A stretch of 64,000 bases of DNA from Pseudomonas sp. JUb42 (GTDB taxonomy: Bacteria > Pseudomonadota > Gammaproteobacteria > Pseudomonadales > Pseudomonadaceae), in assembly GCF_024807945.1 (NCBI RefSeq), contig NZ_JANUFD010000016.1, positions 124,001 to 188,000 of the forward strand, written 5' to 3'. The position numbers and the translations under genes were made by a program. Numbering within the stretch: position 1 is the first letter of the stretch; each line of letters opens with the position of its first letter. The notes under the pieces were generated by a model, which saw only the letters and a list, made by a program, of their open reading frames with translations, was not told the DNA's origin and did not search any database. Shown piece by piece: positions 14,474-22,909 of the stretch.

Positions 14474-16750
14474 TCAGACTCGGATAGGCGTGTGTACCGG
14501 AAGCGCCGCATGAACCCAGTTGACCTGCGCCAAAGCCCTAAGCCCGTCGCTTCTTACGTCAGGATTACCATCCAGAGCCCGGAGTGTGACAATGATGGTC
14601 ACTGGCAAGGCTTGGGTTAGCACGGGCTCAAAGGCTCGAAGCATCGCTGTAGCTTGAAGTCCCCATGTTGCAACAGCCGTCCCTTGAGGGAAACTCTTGC
14701 GATGAACCTTCACCGGTGACCACTTGCTACCGTGCTCGATCTGAGCAGTCTCGTATCCACTCTGTCCTTCCTCTCCATCCATAGGGACTTTCCCTGTGAT
14801 GTTATTGCCGTCGATCTCACCAAAACTGAGCTCCACGTTGGCACGGACATATTCACTGCCGGCGCCAGGATCAACGGGCGGCGCATATGCAGCGGTGATG
14901 ATGATCTCACCCCGAAACTTGCCATTATGAATCAGGGCATTTGGAATTGGATATGGTGTCTTCCGCCAACGCATGCCGGGCACCAGATCGGCCTGGAACA
15001 CCATTGTGAAGCTGTCGTCACTGTCGTACAGGCATTTCAGGATTTCTTCAGGCCTGCCCGCTCCATGGTATCGGCGCTCGAACGCTGCATAATCCGGCGA
15101 AGACAGTTGCGCAGAGTGGATCATCAATGCCTTAACGAGCGAAGGTGTTGGAGTCAGTGAAGCATGCCCGGTAATGGCTAGCCACGCATTCGCGGCCATG
15201 CCAGACGCAATTGGCGCTGCGAAGCTGGTTCCGAAGTTGTAGTTCAGCTTGTTATCAGGTGTGAGCACTTTAAGGCTACTCGGCCCTACAGCCCATGGGG
15301 CATGCACACCGCCTCCTACATGGGTGATATCAGGCTTAGGCGTGAATACAGGACCAGGCCCGCAGCGGGAGTATGGCGTTGGATGTCCGGCTACCGAAAG
15401 CGCTCCTGCGGCATCGACGTGACCAACCGATCCTACAGTTAGCGCTCTGACAGACTCACCCGGACATGAAACGCGGTCGGCAAGCTGAGCGGGATCTGGC
15501 CAGGTACGACGTGGTTGATCGAGGTAGTTCCCGGCAGCCACGACGAAGAGGACCCCATATTTATCACTGAGGTCATCCAGCGCCATCGACATCTCGCTGA
15601 AGGATTGATCATCACATCCAGCACCACCCAGCGAAAGGTTCCACACTTTGATGTCTGGTCGGCGCTGAACAGCCTCCCTCAGCCTCAGCTCCAAATCGCC
15701 GAAGGACGATCCGCCAACCTCCAGCGCACAGACGTCATGCACATAAGCCTGTGTGGGAGGAATCCACGAATGTCCGTCATTGAAGTGCGCTGCACCGACG
15801 ACGAGAGAGGCGACGGCTGTACCGTGCTCGAAGTTCGTATCCGGTGGTAGAACGTAGGTGTCCCGGCTTTTAACCCAATCGGCTATCGCCAAGGCGTCTC
15901 TGCTAACACCTGTATCAAAGACTGCCACTGTCGGGTACACGGTGCTGGCAGGCGTGGAGGCACTGCCCGAGGCGACAGTTGCCGGCACGCTGATGGAGTT
16001 TCGGCTAAAGAAGGTAGGCTCAGCGTAAATCTGGCGCGCACCTGGATAGTCCAACAAGCTATCGAGGCCAGCTCCATCAAGTCGGTCGATGCGTCGTATG
16101 GCAATGAGAGGCAGGCCACGACCGATAGGAATCTCGGAATATTCGATACGTAGCGACTTCAAAAGCCGAAGAATTGCTTCTTGGTTGACGCTGTTGATGT
16201 CTGAGCGCTGGTACTGGAAGAGCCTAAGCAGACCGCTGCCTTTTTCCACCAACTCATCGGGTCCACCGGGGTTACGACGAGAACGGCCCCATGGTTCGAT
16301 TGTTTCGATGGCACTGAGGTTCGCGGTGATTACCTTCGTCTTACGCTGCAAGATTGCAGTGTTGAGCGCCGAAATCGCTCCACCATCTGCCGACACCAGC
16401 ATTTCATCAATCCTGGCGTGACCTGCAGGCTGCAGCCCAGTCTCCTCGGCGAGCTCTACAGGCCTGTGGGACTTGGCGATACCTTTTTCTCTCAGCCGAA
16501 ATATGAAAGTCGACAGCTGCAAGGGGTATCGAGCGCGCTCGTTGGAAAGGGCTGAAGAAGCTTGCAGCAATTTTTCCGACAGGACGAGTCTGTAATCGCT
16601 ATCCACTGGCACGATCAGTTTTTTGCCCCCACCCGGATTTCGTTCTACCGAAGTGAGGTCCCTTGGTGAAAAAGGGACGTGGATAAAGGGATTGTCAGTC
16701 CGGGGATTGGGTCGATCCTGAGCCGATTCCGAGCCTTTCTTTGGCGCCAT
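14474..16750 (-). CDS. ietS: Subtilisin-like serine protease, IetS-like
   Basis: 758 residues. The S8 catalytic triad is present: Asp279 (VAVFDTG), His309 (EHGTAVASLV) and Ser509 (GTSFAAPIASG), with the oxyanion Asn408 (VVAAGNY). An N-terminal region of about 260 residues and a C-terminal beta-rich region of about 200 residues flank the peptidase; no signal peptide, so it acts in the cytoplasm. It overlaps the upstream AAA ATPase by 56 bases. Pairs of an AAA ATPase and a cytoplasmic subtilase are known as ietAS, first described as a plasmid stability and incompatibility module on a Ti plasmid and later shown to protect against phage. The assignment rests on this architecture. Confidence 0.85.
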   Translation of the reverse strand: MAPKKGSESAQDRPNPRTDNPFIHVPFSPRDLTSVERNPGGGKKLIVPVDSDYRLVLSEKLLQASSALSNERARYPLQLSTFIFRLREKGIAKSHRPVELAEETGLQPAGHARIDEMLVSADGGAISALNTAILQRKTKVITANLSAIETIEPWGRSRRNPGGPDELVEKGSGLLRLFQYQRSDINSVNQEAILRLLKSLRIEYSEIPIGRGLPLIAIRRIDRLDGAGLDSLLDYPGARQIYAEPTFFSRNSISVPATVASGSASTPASTVYPTVAVFDTGVSRDALAIADWVKSRDTYVLPPDTNFEHGTAVASLVVGAAHFNDGHSWIPPTQAYVHDVCALEVGGSSFGDLELRLREAVQRRPDIKVWNLSLGGAGCDDQSFSEMSMALDDLSDKYGVLFVVAAGNYLDQPRRTWPDPAQLADRVSCPGESVRALTVGSVGHVDAAGALSVAGHPTPYSRCGPGPVFTPKPDITHVGGGVHAPWAVGPSSLKVLTPDNKLNYNFGTSFAAPIASGMAANAWLAITGHASLTPTPSLVKALMIHSAQLSSPDYAAFERRYHGAGRPEEILKCLYDSDDSFTMVFQADLVPGMRWRKTPYPIPNALIHNGKFRGEIIITAAYAPPVDPGAGSEYVRANVELSFGEIDGNNITGKVPMDGEEGQSGYETAQIEHGSKWSPVKVHRKSFPQGTAVATWGLQATAMLRAFEPVLTQALPVTIIVTLRALDGNPDVRSDGLRALAQVNWVHAALPVHTPIRV

Positions 16751-17891
16751 GGTCGTTGTCTTCCTTGATGACTTTGCTTATCTGCCTTATCGATAGGCCA
16801 TAAAGCTTTGCGAGAGTCCTGATTGAAAAGTATTTAGGGGACCACTCTCTCAGCCAATAAACTTCCGCCTCGACGGTTGATAGCAGTATGCCACCGGCCA
16901 TCGCCAAATTTAACCCCAGCCTGCGTAACAGCTCCGACTCATTTATCTGGCTGCTGCCAGCAAAAACTGCTGCCCGCTTGGTATCGAGACAGACCTGTTC
17001 AATGTTCGCGCCAGTGATGCCTTCCGAGACGTTTGATAAACGTTCGAGGTCGATTCCATCTAGCATGTATGGCAGCAAGAACTGAGCCCACAGTTGCTTG
17101 CGCAATGCTGCATCCGGAACGGGCATCGGTATACGAAAACCGAATCGCCTCCACACCGCCGGATCAAGCAGGCGGTCATGATTCGTCGCAGCAATGACAA
17201 CTGTGTTTTCGGTTAACGCATCAATGTTCTGCAACAGCGCGATCACAACTCGCTGGAGCTCCCCGACATCTCGCTCATTGCCCCTCGCGCTCGCCAAAGC
17301 GTCGAACTCGTCCAGAAGGAGCACACACGGGCGTTGCTGGGCGAATTCGAAGACTCGTCTGAGGTTTCTGCTGGTCTGGCCCAAGAGGCTGCTCACAAGA
17401 GTGTCGCAACGCACAGTGAGTAGAGGCAGCTTCAACCTGGCCGCAACATGGCGCGCCAGTTTCGTTTTTCCCGTCCCAGGAAGTCCGTACACCAGCAGAC
17501 GGCTAGGCATCGCTGCATTGACACGTTCTAGCTCGTCATAACGCTGGATATTGGCAAGAAACTCACCGACCCGAACGGCAATTGCACTGGGCAGCAGTAG
17601 GCGCGCGTCATCCTCCACCGGATGACTCACGTCCACCGTGTGCAGATGGCTCTCACCATCGACAGGCAAGTTGCCAAAGCTGATGCCGTTCGACGCATCT
17701 TGCGCATTTGCCAACGCAACAGGCGCTCGCGCAAGACGCTCACGAATCATCCGAGCTTGCTTGCCGTCTCCCGCGCCTTCCAGTTTGTCGGCAAGCAATC
17801 CGGCATAGTTTGACGCCATGCTGGCATTGGCTTTGAGAGCGCCATCCAAGATTTTCAGTATTTCCGAGAGATGTTCCAAGAGCGCGACCAA
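16695..17891 (-). CDS. ietA: AAA+ ATPase, IetA-like
   Basis: 398 residues. An N-terminal helical region (1-85) precedes an AAA module: Walker A GLPGTGKT (136-143), Walker B VLLLDEFDAL (Asp194, Glu195), sensor-1 ATNHD and the arginine-finger region RRFGFRIPMP. A C-terminal HTH-like segment (LAKLYGLSIRQISKVIKE) is present. It is the first gene of the pair and overlaps ietS. In ietAS systems the ATPase and protease act together; how they recognise threat is unclear. Two large palindromic sites lie immediately upstream. Alternative: an unrelated proteasome-like AAA/protease pair, but gene order and sizes favour ietAS. Confidence 0.85.
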   Translation of the reverse strand: MVALLEHLSEILKILDGALKANASMASNYAGLLADKLEGAGDGKQARMIRERLARAPVALANAQDASNGISFGNLPVDGESHLHTVDVSHPVEDDARLLLPSAIAVRVGEFLANIQRYDELERVNAAMPSRLLVYGLPGTGKTKLARHVAARLKLPLLTVRCDTLVSSLLGQTSRNLRRVFEFAQQRPCVLLLDEFDALASARGNERDVGELQRVVIALLQNIDALTENTVVIAATNHDRLLDPAVWRRFGFRIPMPVPDAALRKQLWAQFLLPYMLDGIDLERLSNVSEGITGANIEQVCLDTKRAAVFAGSSQINESELLRRLGLNLAMAGGILLSTVEAEVYWLREWSPKYFSIRTLAKLYGLSIRQISKVIKEDNDHGAKERLGIGSGSTQSPD

Positions 17892-17901
17892 TCCACATGT
17901 T

Positions 17902-17972
17902 CGTTTCAGATTTCGATCGGATTGTAACGCATACTATAATATGCGTTTCAGATTTTGAGCATTTTGAAACGC
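17902..17972 (-). promoter_or_regulatory. Candidate promoter/operator region of ietAS
   Basis: The segment holds a 22-bp near-perfect palindrome (17926-17947, arms AACGCATA and TATGCGTT, one mismatched pair). It also holds an inverted repeat GCGTTTCA / TGAAACGC (17943-17950 and 17965-17972), and CGTTTCAGATTT occurs twice, 42 bases apart (17902 and 17944). A TATTAT/TATAGT box on the minus strand lies within the palindrome. Such dense symmetry just upstream of a defence or toxin locus suggests tight repression. Confidence 0.5.
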
Positions 17973-18260
17973 AAGGCTAGCAGTAAAAAGCACTATTGTC
18001 CCAAAGCTGTAGGATCGAGAAGGTCTAGGGCGACGAGACCAAGCTTGAGCGGGAGTGGTCACAAGGCCATGCGCGATTGGAATGAAAAAGGGAAACCCTA
18101 AGCCCCATGGAGCCGTGAGGATGACATCGCTTCGAACGGTGTGATGTACTCGCTTCGGATTTCACGGGGTAGGTAGCAGGTAAGGCTAGCGTTTGATACA
18201 CAACGCTTTCAATAAAAGCTGTCGGCGTCCGTGCCGCTTCGCATCAACGTCCCCTTGGGT

Positions 18261-18440
18261 CGATTCTGTTGAAAAAGTCGGTTTTCTCAAACTGCCAGAA
18301 TACTGATCGGCGAAAGCGTCTTTTTTGTGCGCGGCTACGTGAAATCCGACTCCGAATACCTCTGCGGCGATTCTAGATTTCAATCTCAGACGCGTACTTT
18401 TCTGCTATGAAAACCACGCCCGACTTTTTCAACAGAATCG
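18261..18440. mobile_element. MITE-like element with 21-bp perfect inverted ends
   Basis: The ends at 18261-18281 and 18420-18440 are exact reverse complements (core CTGTTGAAAAAGTC). The 138 bases between them encode nothing. TGTTGAAAAAGTC-type termini occur on several insertion sequence families in Pseudomonas, so this is likely a small non-autonomous derivative or a remnant after internal deletion. No clear target duplication was seen. The rest of 17973-18537 shows no gene. Confidence 0.7.
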
Positions 18441-18537
18441 GTCGAAAGCTGCCCCTTGCTTGCCCACACTCCGCACATCAAGATCCCTTGGCAACTCAAA
18501 AGGGTTTCGTGCCCGATCAGTGAAAGGTTGACCGCAA

Positions 18538-18975
18538 ATGGAGATCCAAAAGGTCACGCACCTGCCGTCACAAATTCCCGCCCTTGAAAAAGAGGCAGTG
18601 GCAGAAGGCTTTAGGTTCATCACCCGGCTGACATCGGAATGGCATTCAGGTACCAATCGCTTCGACGCGCCCGGCGAATGCCTCATGGCAGCGTATCTAG
18701 ACCGCGAACTGGTGGGTATTGGCGGCCTGTCCGTTGATCCATTCACGCATGCTCCTACAGGAAGGCTGCGGCGTGTTTATGTGACTCCTGCGTCACGAGG
18801 GCAACAGGTTGGCAGACGACTGGTTAGCGCCTTGCTCGCCCACGCCGCTTTGCATTTTGAAACTGTGCGTCTTTACACCGACACTGCGCAGGGAAGCGCT
18901 TTTTACCTGTGCTGCGGCTTCGCAAGAACCGAAGACGCGCAGGCGACGCACATCATGCAGCTCACAAACCTCTGA
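18538..18975 (+). CDS. GNAT family N-acetyltransferase
   Basis: 145 residues. The acetyl-CoA binding motif A is clear: LRRVYVTPASRGQQVGRRLVSALLAHA (R/Q-x-x-G-x-G/A variant), followed by motif B with LYTDTAQGSAFYLCCGF. An N-terminal beta strand GIGGLSVDP precedes it. AAAGG lies ten bases before the ATG. Substrate unknown. It stands alone, between the MITE-like element and the leftward dehydrogenase cluster. Confidence 0.85.
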   Translation: MEIQKVTHLPSQIPALEKEAVAEGFRFITRLTSEWHSGTNRFDAPGECLMAAYLDRELVGIGGLSVDPFTHAPTGRLRRVYVTPASRGQQVGRRLVSALLAHAALHFETVRLYTDTAQGSAFYLCCGFARTEDAQATHIMQLTNL

Positions 18976-19210
18976 CCATGTCAGCTTCCGGCCAGAAGCT
19001 GCCTGCCGAACAGTCGCCCAATCTGATCCCTCCACGCAGCACCTGCTCAGATACCTATCCAGTGATGTGCAATCAATATTCTCTACGTCAACTTCCTGAA
19101 AGGAGCTGGCGTGGATCGATATAACACCTACTATCGGCTGAGCCGCACCGATTGATCAAGCCCGTAAGCGGTAGTGCCAGCGCCAATCAGAGCGCTAGCC
19201 CCACCCAAGC

Positions 19211-19594
19211 TCAAGGCTGGAAATACTCAGCCCCCAACTCGTTACCCAAGCACTCCTTCAATGCGGCAGACAACTTGTATACCGCGCTCAAAGGGCCGTG
19301 ATGAATACCCACACCTGAGATATCGCCTTCCGCATTCATGGTGAGTGTTACAACACCGCGGATGGCCACTCCACCCATCACCAGCGCGTCGTATTCGAGC
19401 AATTCTCTATCCGCGAAAGCGGCCCGAAATACCACCGAGTGTTTCTCATACATCCCGCCTACGGTCTGTACGACTTTGATGATCGCTTCCCTACCCTGCA
19501 ACGAGCGATTGAGGACGGAGGAGATCAGGATGGCGTCCGGCGTCAGCTTATGCAGCCAGGGTGGCGATAATACTGGTGCAGACGGCGGGCTCAT
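19211..19594 (-). CDS. SnoaL/NTF2-like protein
   Basis: 127 residues with the shape of the NTF2-like fold: LTPDAILISSVLNRSLQGREAIIKVVQ at the front, then beta strands with HSVVFRAAFADRELLEYDALVMGGVAIRGVVTLTMN, a typical SnoaL-type sheet. Its ATG overlaps the stop of the dehydrogenase reading frame by four bases, so it was once translated by coupling. Probable small-molecule binding or isomerase role; substrate unknown. Confidence 0.65.
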   Translation of the reverse strand: MSPPSAPVLSPPWLHKLTPDAILISSVLNRSLQGREAIIKVVQTVGGMYEKHSVVFRAAFADRELLEYDALVMGGVAIRGVVTLTMNAEGDISGVGIHHGPLSAVYKLSAALKECLGNELGAEYFQP

Positions 19595-20529
19595 GGCGCA
19601 ATCCTCAATACGACCTTGCCCTGGGTGCTACCGTGCCCCACTAGTGCATGCGCGTTCGCTCCTTCACCTAACGGAAACTCATGACTGACGTGCGGCGTCA
19701 GCTGACCCGATTCAACCCACGCAGCGAGTTGTTGCATTCCGGCGCTATCGGACTCAACCGCAACGCTGGAGAAGCGTCGTCCGGCGGCCGCTGCCAAGGC
19801 CGGCAGGTGAGCATGACTAAGCCCCAATGCTGTGACGACGATGCCACCTGGCTTGAGCACTGACAACGATCGCTCCGCGTATTCTTGACCCACAGTGTCG
19901 AACGCCACATCGATGTCGCTGAGTACCGTTGTGAAGTCGACCGCCTGATAATCGATCACTTGATCGGCCCCAAGGCTGCGAACGAAGTCGCGTTTACCGG
20001 CGCTGGCGGTTGTCACGACATACGCCCCGAGCGCTTTGGCAATCTGCACAGCGACGTGACCTAACCCGCCTCCGCCGCCATGGATCAGCACGCGTTGGCC
20101 CGGCTCAATCTGCGCGATTTCGCCCAACGCCTGCAACGCTGTTAGCCCAACCAGTGGCAGCGCCGCTGCTTGTACGTGGCTAAGGCGCGTGGGTTTTAAC
20201 TAGAAGTGGCGCGATGGCGCAGCAACGTATTCGGCGTAAGCGTTAGCGGCGCGCGGGAACAAAGGCATGCCAAAGACTTCGTCTCCCACTTTGAAGCGAG
20301 TAGAGCCGATATCGACTTCTTCAACCACCCCTGACACGTCCCAACCCGGCACGAACGGCACTTCGCCCAGTAGTGGGAATGCGCCCGACCGCACGCTCAA
20401 GTCAACAGGGTTGATCGAAGCAGCATGTACCCGTACCAGCACCTCGGTGAAGTTGCGCACTGGCTTGGGGAGATCGACCAACTCAAGCACCTCGGGGCCG
20501 CCTACGCGGTATTGAATCAAGCTCTTCAT
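19591..20529 (-). pseudogene. Zinc-type alcohol dehydrogenase/quinone oxidoreductase with in-frame amber stop
   Basis: The reading frame is continuous over 313 codons except for one TAG at 20200-20202. Before it stands the GroES-like catalytic domain (MKSLIQYRVGGPEVLEL; VRVHAASINPVDLSVRSG; VPGWDVSGVVEEV), and after it, with no frame change, the NADPH-binding Rossmann domain (GQRVLIHGGGGGLGHVAVQIAKALGA). The match around the stop (SRHF-stop-LKPTRL) suggests a single base change from a Leu or Ser codon. Both halves are otherwise intact, so the loss is recent, or this is a sequencing error. It is divergent from the HxlR regulator, a usual pairing. Confidence 0.8.
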
Positions 20530-20635
20530 GGTTTCAAATTCCCAGATAAAAGCTCTGAAATAGAGCCGGCACAGCTATACTCGGCGACGCGATCTCCTTT
20601 GTAAATTAGGCACCTTTTAGTGCTATAGGTACCCA

Positions 20636-21091
20636 ATGGATACTAACTTCAATCATCTTTCTCGTACCGAAATCGGTAAAATTCGGGCAGGTGACGTGTA
20701 CGACGTCACCTGCCCATCGCGCAGTGTGATTCAGATGCTGGCGGATAAATGGACGATGCTGGTGATCGATTCCTTGTCGCGTGGGCCGATGAGATTCGGT
20801 GAATTGCGCCGGCAAGTCGGCGGCGTGACGCAGAAGATGTTGACCCAAACCTTGCGCTTGCTGGAACGAGACGGTCTGGTCTTGCGAGAGGTCTACCCGA
20901 GTGCGCCGCCCAGTGTGGAGTATTCGCTGACGCCGCTTGGGGTCAGCATCACCGCAATCACTGAACAGATGTGCCTCTGGGCGCAGGACAATTTAAAACC
21001 GGTGTTGGTGGCGCGGCTCGATTACGACACCCGCATGGCACGGGAGGAGCAACTGCGACCAAGCCCCACGAAAGCGCGTAGCGAACGATAA
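20636..21091 (+). CDS. HxlR-family transcriptional regulator
   Basis: 151 residues. The HxlR winged-helix is clear: CPSRSVIQMLADKWTMLVID (initial Cys and helix), GPMRFGELRRQVGGVTQKMLTQTLRLLERDGLVLREVYPS and PPSVEYSLTPLG. HxlR proteins repress or activate neighbouring oxidoreductases in response to electrophiles or quinones. It is divergent from the dehydrogenase and SnoaL-like genes, which it likely controls. The C-terminus is longer than usual, with a basic tail. Confidence 0.9.
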   Translation: MDTNFNHLSRTEIGKIRAGDVYDVTCPSRSVIQMLADKWTMLVIDSLSRGPMRFGELRRQVGGVTQKMLTQTLRLLERDGLVLREVYPSAPPSVEYSLTPLGVSITAITEQMCLWAQDNLKPVLVARLDYDTRMAREEQLRPSPTKARSER

Positions 21092-21149
21092 CAGCCTACT
21101 TAGCCCTTTAGCGATCCGCGCATTTCAGCATGCTATCCAGCCCCGGAAG

Positions 21150-21286
21150 AAGCTGCCGGCCCCGTACTGTGAGGCGGCAATCCACACACGGGGCATCTCA
21201 TCGTAAATGGTGCGAGTGAGCAGCCCATCGTGTTCTAACCCGCGCAACTCCTGAGCCAGCATTTTCTGCGAAATCAGGTTCTTCAT
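21150..21286 (-). pseudogene. Fragment of a second HxlR regulator
   Basis: On the minus strand from 21286, codons read MKNLISQKMLAQELRGLEHD and then GLLTRTIYDEMPRVW. This is the recognition helix and wing of an HxlR protein, without the N-terminal helix and without a proper C-terminus. It lies directly beside the intact HxlR gene and next to the IS-end-like array, which probably truncated it. Not translated as a functional protein. Confidence 0.6.
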
Positions 21287-21344
21287 CGTGTATGGATACA
21301 GCCGAAAGTCTCCTTTGGGTCGACTTCTGCCAGTCAGGGCTACC

Positions 21345-21415
21345 CTGTGCTGGTCAAACCCGATGCAAACGACTGGTCAAGTCGAATGCAAATGAGTGGT
21401 CAGGTGTAGTGCAAT
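21345..21415 (+). mobile_element. IS-end-like array of 23-bp repeats, right boundary
   Basis: GGTCAA/GGTCAG at 21352, 21375 and 21398, each followed by a TGCAA-type box, with an exact 23-bp period. It is the inverted counterpart of the array at 13284-13365. Together they enclose 8 kb of cargo with no transposase genes. Confidence 0.6.
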
Positions 21416-21421
21416 TACCCA

Positions 21422-21555
21422 GCTACACCGAAGTCCTCTCAGGTACGCATCTCTCTTACCCAGAGAAAAATATGGCGCTGGGAACTGCTTGAATACAGGC
21501 CATAAGTTCACGCATGCGTGAACTTATGGCCTAGCCATCGTGGCACCGACATTGC
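21422..21555. repeat. Island repeat R, copy 2, with perfect 36-bp palindrome
   Basis: Direct copy of 13138-13275 with scattered substitutions and a four-base deletion. The palindrome spans 21497-21532, centred on TTCACGCATGCGTGAA, and is slightly longer than in copy 1. It abuts the IS-end-like array. The following 21556-21786 contains no gene I can support. Confidence 0.85.
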
Positions 21556-21786
21556 GTCTGCCCCCATTAATGCGGGAATCTGATAGCCGGTCAGATGCTG
21601 ACTTGCGCCACGCGAAGATAGCCCACGCTGTCTGCGGAAATCCATTTTTATGCTTCGGAAGACAACGCTGCTACTCCCATAGCTGGACATTCCTGAGGCT
21701 AAACGAAAAAGACTGCATTCGTTTTGCCTATTTTGGGGCAGTACCTTCCCACTATTGAGAGAATCAGCCCAAAGAAAGATTTTGAA

Positions 21787-22038
21787 ATGAGTCCACAGAT
21801 AGAACGTATTGAGCGGCAGCTCACCGAGAAGTACGGACCCCTGCTCACCAAAAAACAGCTAGCGGATCTGCTGCACCGGAGCAACAAGGGTTTGGACTAC
21901 ACTCTGTCTCATCCAACCGAAAGCGATTTTGCAGCCTCTCTCTACCGAATGAAGCTTCGGCTCGGCAGGCTGATTTATTTTCGCTCGATTGATATCGCGA
22001 CGCTCCTGGCTGGGGAGGAGTCGCCTGATGCGCATTAA
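21787..22038 (+). CDS. Small helix-turn-helix protein upstream of repA
   Basis: 83 residues. LTKKQLADLLHRSNKGLDYTL at about residues 20-42 looks like an AlpA/excisionase-type winged HTH, followed by LRLGRLIYFRSIDIATLL, the usual end of such domains. An upstream extension in the same frame (to 21724) is possible, but the ATG at 21787 begins the conserved part. It overlaps the start of repA, so it is probably the first gene of the replication operon and its regulator. Confidence 0.6.
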   Translation: MSPQIERIERQLTEKYGPLLTKKQLADLLHRSNKGLDYTLSHPTESDFAASLYRMKLRLGRLIYFRSIDIATLLAGEESPDAH

Positions 22039-22909
22039 TGTTGAGACTGCATTTGAGCAAAAACCTTTAGCTCTAGATTTTATTTGGCATGGATTCCTGA
22101 GCGGCACCGTCGGCGCATTGGTGTCCCCAGGAGGCGTAGGCAAAAGTTACTGGGCATTGTTAGCTGCAATGGCTATCGCATGCCGCGTGAAAGGCGGCGA
22201 CCTCATTGGTGTCAAACCTCACAAAACGGGAAAGGTTGTCTACATAGCGGGGGAGGATCCTGGGTTAGTTATAGCCCAGCGTATCCACGCCATCGGAGTG
22301 CATTTCACCGATCAGGCAAAGCAGGATATCTCTAACAACCTCGTCATCGAATCTATGACGGGGGAGAGGCTCGACATCATGAGCGAAGCGGGTATCGAGC
22401 GCGTTCTCAGCTTGGCTGATAAACCGAGGCTAATCATCCTAGACACCCTGAGCCGTATCCATCAACTCGATGAAAACAGCAATCGGGACATGGCCCTGCT
22501 CATTACGAGACTTGAGCAGCTAGCGGTAATTAGCGGTGCATCCGTTCTGTTCCTGCACCATGTAAGCAAAACGAGCGGGCGTGATGCCAATACGGATCAA
22601 AGATCTTCCCGAGGTGCGTCTGCATTGATCGATAACAGTCGGTGGTGCGGATACCTCACGCCAATGACCCCAGAAGAGTCGAATCGTTGGTTCGAGAAAG
22701 ACGCTGTGACGCCCATCGGAGTCAACGGCGCTCAGAATTATCTAAGATTTGGAGAGAACAAAAGGAACTTCGCATCCGCCAAGGAGGGGGCTCAATGGTA
22801 TCAGCGATCTGAAGAAGGCGTGCTTGTATGCGCGACGTTACATTCCGCCACTGGGCAAGTTGGTCCACGTAAGCCATCTCCACGGAGTAAGAGAGCAGCC
22901 AATGCGTAA
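22028..22909 (+). CDS. repA: RepA-like replicative helicase (IncQ type)
   Basis: 293 residues. It is a RecA-fold hexameric helicase: Walker A SPGGVGKSYW (about residues 36-45), Walker B LIILDTLSRI, and the late VLFLHHVSK and RSSRGASALIDNSRW motifs match the RSF1010 RepA/ DnaB-like group. GGAGGAG eight bases before the ATG at 22028 fixes the start, inside the end of the preceding gene. It overlaps repC by eight bases. In IncQ plasmids RepA unwinds the origin after RepC binds iterons. Confidence 0.85.
   Translation: MRINVETAFEQKPLALDFIWHGFLSGTVGALVSPGGVGKSYWALLAAMAIACRVKGGDLIGVKPHKTGKVVYIAGEDPGLVIAQRIHAIGVHFTDQAKQDISNNLVIESMTGERLDIMSEAGIERVLSLADKPRLIILDTLSRIHQLDENSNRDMALLITRLEQLAVISGASVLFLHHVSKTSGRDANTDQRSSRGASALIDNSRWCGYLTPMTPEESNRWFEKDAVTPIGVNGAQNYLRFGENKRNFASAKEGAQWYQRSEEGVLVCATLHSATGQVGPRKPSPRSKRAANA

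Noticed and set aside
18186..18383. Leftward frame of 65 codons
   Set aside because: It runs into the MITE-like element and has no family similarity.
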